A DNA stretch of 6,763 bases from Planctomycetota bacterium (GTDB lineage Bacteria > Planctomycetota > UBA1135 > GCA-002686595): NCBI GenBank assembly GCA_029212955.1, contig JARGOW010000216.1:1-6763 (forward strand). The letters run 5' to 3'. A model generated the notes under the pieces. That model was given only the letters and a program-made list of their open reading frames with translations. It made no database searches and was not told the DNA's origin. Positions 4,489 to 6,763 of this stretch are shown one piece after another (the first letter of the stretch is position 1; every line of letters starts with the position of its first letter). The translations under genes were made by a program, and so were the position numbers.

Positions 4489-6763
4489 ATGAAAGAGAGG
4501 GGAGAAGTCCGCCATGCGGACTGTGCGAGCTTCTGGGCTCGCGGCGTGGTTTTGCTTGCGCTGGCTTTGTCCGGGTGCATGGGGGGAAGCTCAAGTTCGG
4601 GTTTCCCGATCACGGTTTCGTTCTTGTCGGGGACGGGTAGCTCAGCGGAGGGCGGCGGAAACCTGATCGCCACCGTAGTGCTGCATACGGCGGCCGGTCC
4701 GTTGGTGGATCCGGTGACCGTGGATGTGGGCGACATCGGGACCGGTACCGGAACGGTGGGCGTGGACTACCATGCCTTCGGCATTCAAACCGTGACGTTT
4801 CCGGAGGGCTCGGTTGACGGGGCACAAAGGACACTCACGATCGATCCCATCGACGATCTCAGCGTGGAAGGGGTACACAAGACGGTGCGGTTGACCCTGT
4901 CCAATCCCGTGGGTACGGCGCTTTCGGGATCGGTGCAATTCCTGGCAACGCTTTTGGATGACGATGTGGCGCAGATCCGGTTTGATGACGGGGGCAGCGT
5001 ATCCGTTGCCGAGGGTGGCGGGGCCCATACGGTAACCCTGGAATTGATCCTTGCCGGGGGCGTTCAATTGGATGTGGACGCGGCCGCCCAGCTCTTCGAT
5101 GTAGGATCCGGCTCCGCCACGGTGGGCCTGGACTATGCTGCGTTTGTACAGGGCGCACCGGTTTTTGTCGCCGGTAGTTTGAATGGGGCGACACTTCCGT
5201 TTTCGGTCCAGGTGCTGGACGATGGAAATGCGGAGGCCAACGAAACGATCGTGCTTTCGTTGGGCTCGCCTTCCGCGGGTACGGCCATCTCGGGTGCGGT
5301 TTCCCAGATGATTACGATCCAGGACGATGACGGAGGAAGCCCACAGGCATTCGTCGCCAGTGAGGGGCTGACCGGGATCGAAAACTCCCTGGTGGCCGGG
5401 GAGTCGGTGGACTTGGGGACCTCGGTTGCGGGATCTTTTGCCAATGTGGGAACACTCTTGCGGGTCACCAACGCGGGCAACCAGCCCATGGAATTGGGTC
5501 CTCCGGTCTTGTCTGGCTCCAACGCGGAGGATTTTCTAGTCGAAGTCGAGCAGGCTTCCTTGGCGTTCGGAATGGCGCCCGTGGCCTTGAGCGGTATGCA
5601 TGATATGTACACTCCCATGGCGGTGGGAGCTCCGGACCCCGGTCCAGGCTTGGCTTTGACCCTGGACGAAATGGGTTTGGCAGAATTGCATTCGGTTTCG
5701 CAGGCCCGGTTGATCGCATTTCCCTTGCCCGACCATGGGGAGGTCACGTTGGAGTTGGAGCGCATGCGGCTGCCGATTGCGCGCGATGCCGTTCTGATGG
5801 TGGATGGGGTTGCCGCGGAGGGAGGGCTGTTGGCCGCGGTCGGTGGCTTGAGCCTGTGGAAGGGCACTGTGCTCGAGATCCCTGGCTCCAATGTGTTCCT
5901 TTCGTTTACGGACGCTGGGCCGGAAGGCGTGGTGGAGCTTCCCGAGGGGGAGAACCGTTACATTCACCTGTACACCGAAACCCCTGCTACAGCCCTGGCC
6001 CCGGCGGCTTGCCGACTCGTAACGGAGCACGAGTTTCTGGCCCTTGGGGGCGAGCGTCCACCGGTGCTTTGCGCCGGGGAAGTTCCCGTTCCAGGCGTGG
6101 AGCCGGAGAGCCTGGAGATCGCCTCCCTGGCCCCGCCTGGAACCGCATCGCTGACCGCGTCCAATTGTGACCTGGCCATCGAAACGGATTTTCAGCTGTA
6201 CCAAAAGTTCGGCTCGGTTTCGGGCACTAGCACCTATGTCACCAAGCTCATCGCCACGGTCAGCGCCCAGTACTACACGGATATTCAAACGACCCTGTCC
6301 ATCTCCTACCTGGGTGTCTATTCGAATTCCAATGACCCCTGGACTTCCCAGGATGGAGGTGGGGATGCGGGCGATCTACTTGCCGAATTCCGTGGGGATT
6401 GGAATGCCAACGGTTGGCCTGCTCCAGCAAACCTGGCGCACTTCATTTCGGGAGCGGGACTAGGTGGCGGAGTCGCATACCTCAACACGCTTTGCAATTC
6501 CTCCTACGGATATGGGGTGAGCGGCAACATCAACGGGAATGTGAACTGGGATGGGTGGACCGGGAATCCGGGCAGCTTCACCTGGGACTTTGTGGTGGTG
6601 GCCCACGAATTAGGGCACAACTTTGGTTCGAGCCATACCCAGGATTTTTGCCCACCGATCGACCACTGCTATACCAATTGCGAGGGCAGTACGAATTGCA
6701 CCCAGGGCACGATCATGAGCTATTGTCATACGTGTGGAGGCATGGACAATATCGACCTTCGCT
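4489..6763 (+). CDS. Putative lipoprotein with Calx-beta domains and an M12B (reprolysin-type) zinc metalloprotease domain, 3'-truncated
   Basis: The frame is open from ATG 4489 to the window edge (758 codons, no stop). Residues 1-30 form a lipoprotein signal: basic residues, the helix VVLLALAL and a lipobox LSGC with Cys30. Two Calx-beta domains follow (about 41-159 and 160-281), each with a G.G...VG.DY..F motif and a terminal DDD calcium-type loop. Next comes a choice-of-anchor-D-like segment (288-360; LRVTNAGNQPMELGPPVLSG). Residues 361 to about 550 resemble a reprolysin propeptide (IAFPLPDHGEVTLELERM; NVFLSFTDAGPEGVVEL). The catalytic domain starts near Cys560 and has the zinc motif HELGHNFGSSH (His706, Glu707, His710, His716) and Met-turn Met743 in a cysteine-rich stretch. 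It is therefore probably an active, surface- or periplasm-anchored protease made as a zymogen; the substrate is unknown. ATG 4363 is also in frame but would bury the signal peptide, so 4489 is preferred. Confidence 0.87.
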   Translation, partial: MKERGEVRHADCASFWARGVVLLALALSGCMGGSSSSGFPITVSFLSGTGSSAEGGGNLIATVVLHTAAGPLVDPVTVDVGDIGTGTGTVGVDYHAFGIQTVTFPEGSVDGAQRTLTIDPIDDLSVEGVHKTVRLTLSNPVGTALSGSVQFLATLLDDDVAQIRFDDGGSVSVAEGGGAHTVTLELILAGGVQLDVDAAAQLFDVGSGSATVGLDYAAFVQGAPVFVAGSLNGATLPFSVQVLDDGNAEANETIVLSLGSPSAGTAISGAVSQMITIQDDDGGSPQAFVASEGLTGIENSLVAGESVDLGTSVAGSFANVGTLLRVTNAGNQPMELGPPVLSGSNAEDFLVEVEQASLAFGMAPVALSGMHDMYTPMAVGAPDPGPGLALTLDEMGLAELHSVSQARLIAFPLPDHGEVTLELERMRLPIARDAVLMVDGVAAEGGLLAAVGGLSLWKGTVLEIPGSNVFLSFTDAGPEGVVELPEGENRYIHLYTETPATALAPAACRLVTEHEFLALGGERPPVLCAGEVPVPGVEPESLEIASLAPPGTASLTASNCDLAIETDFQLYQKFGSVSGTSTYVTKLIATVSAQYYTDIQTTLSISYLGVYSNSNDPWTSQDGGGDAGDLLAEFRGDWNANGWPAPANLAHFISGAGLGGGVAYLNTLCNSSYGYGVSGNINGNVNWDGWTGNPGSFTWDFVVVAHELGHNFGSSHTQDFCPPIDHCYTNCEGSTNCTQGTIMSYCHTCGGMDNIDLR

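Noticed and set aside
5133..6288. Long overlapping - strand open frames opposite the protease gene
   Set aside because: The + strand frame has a continuous, domain-rich translation; the antisense frames are shadows created by GC-rich codons.
1..6763. tRNA/rRNA genes, CRISPR arrays, insertion sequences, phage or toxin-antitoxin modules
   Set aside because: I found no direct-repeat array, transposase motif or structured RNA signature by reading both strands; almost all the sequence is explained by five + strand genes.

Overview
The window is GC-rich, densely coding on the + strand only, and comes from a diderm (LPS-making) bacterium. Two of the genes act in LPS biosynthesis: a LpxL/HtrB-like lipid A acyltransferase and the two-domain heptose enzyme HldE. 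The last gene is a large lipoprotein with Calx-beta domains and a reprolysin-type protease. Together with weak Shine-Dalgarno sites, this combination suits Planctomycetota, Myxococcota or another deltaproteobacteria-like lineage. That placement is inference; nothing here fixes the taxon.

Layout: (1) 1-783, the 3' part of a lysophospholipid/lipid A acyltransferase whose N-terminus lies before the window. (2) 784-987, a spacer with no gene. (3) 988-1950, a protein that looks distantly like the deoxyhypusine synthase superfamily and whose substrate is unknown. (4) 1953-3458, hldE, starting 2 nt after the previous stop. (5) About 3439-4293, a TauE/SafE-type eight-helix membrane protein that overlaps the end of hldE if the ATG start is right. 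It begins 40 nt after hldE if a better-placed Shine-Dalgarno and GTG are used. (6) 4294-4488, a spacer with two small dyads. (7) 4489 to the window edge, a putative lipoprotein carrying two Calx-beta domains, a choice-of-anchor-D-like segment, a propeptide-like region and an M12B-type zinc protease domain. Its C-terminus is cut off by the window.

Genes 3-5 are packed tightly enough to be one transcript, and the acyltransferase may belong with them as an envelope (lipid A plus inner-core heptose) block. HldE supplies ADP-heptose for the LPS inner core, and the acyltransferase finishes the lipid A anchor. The 988-1950 protein sits between the two with no known role, and is the best candidate for an undescribed function. 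The protease after the second spacer is probably an independent unit for the cell surface or periplasm. I saw no RNA genes, mobile elements or CRISPR arrays.
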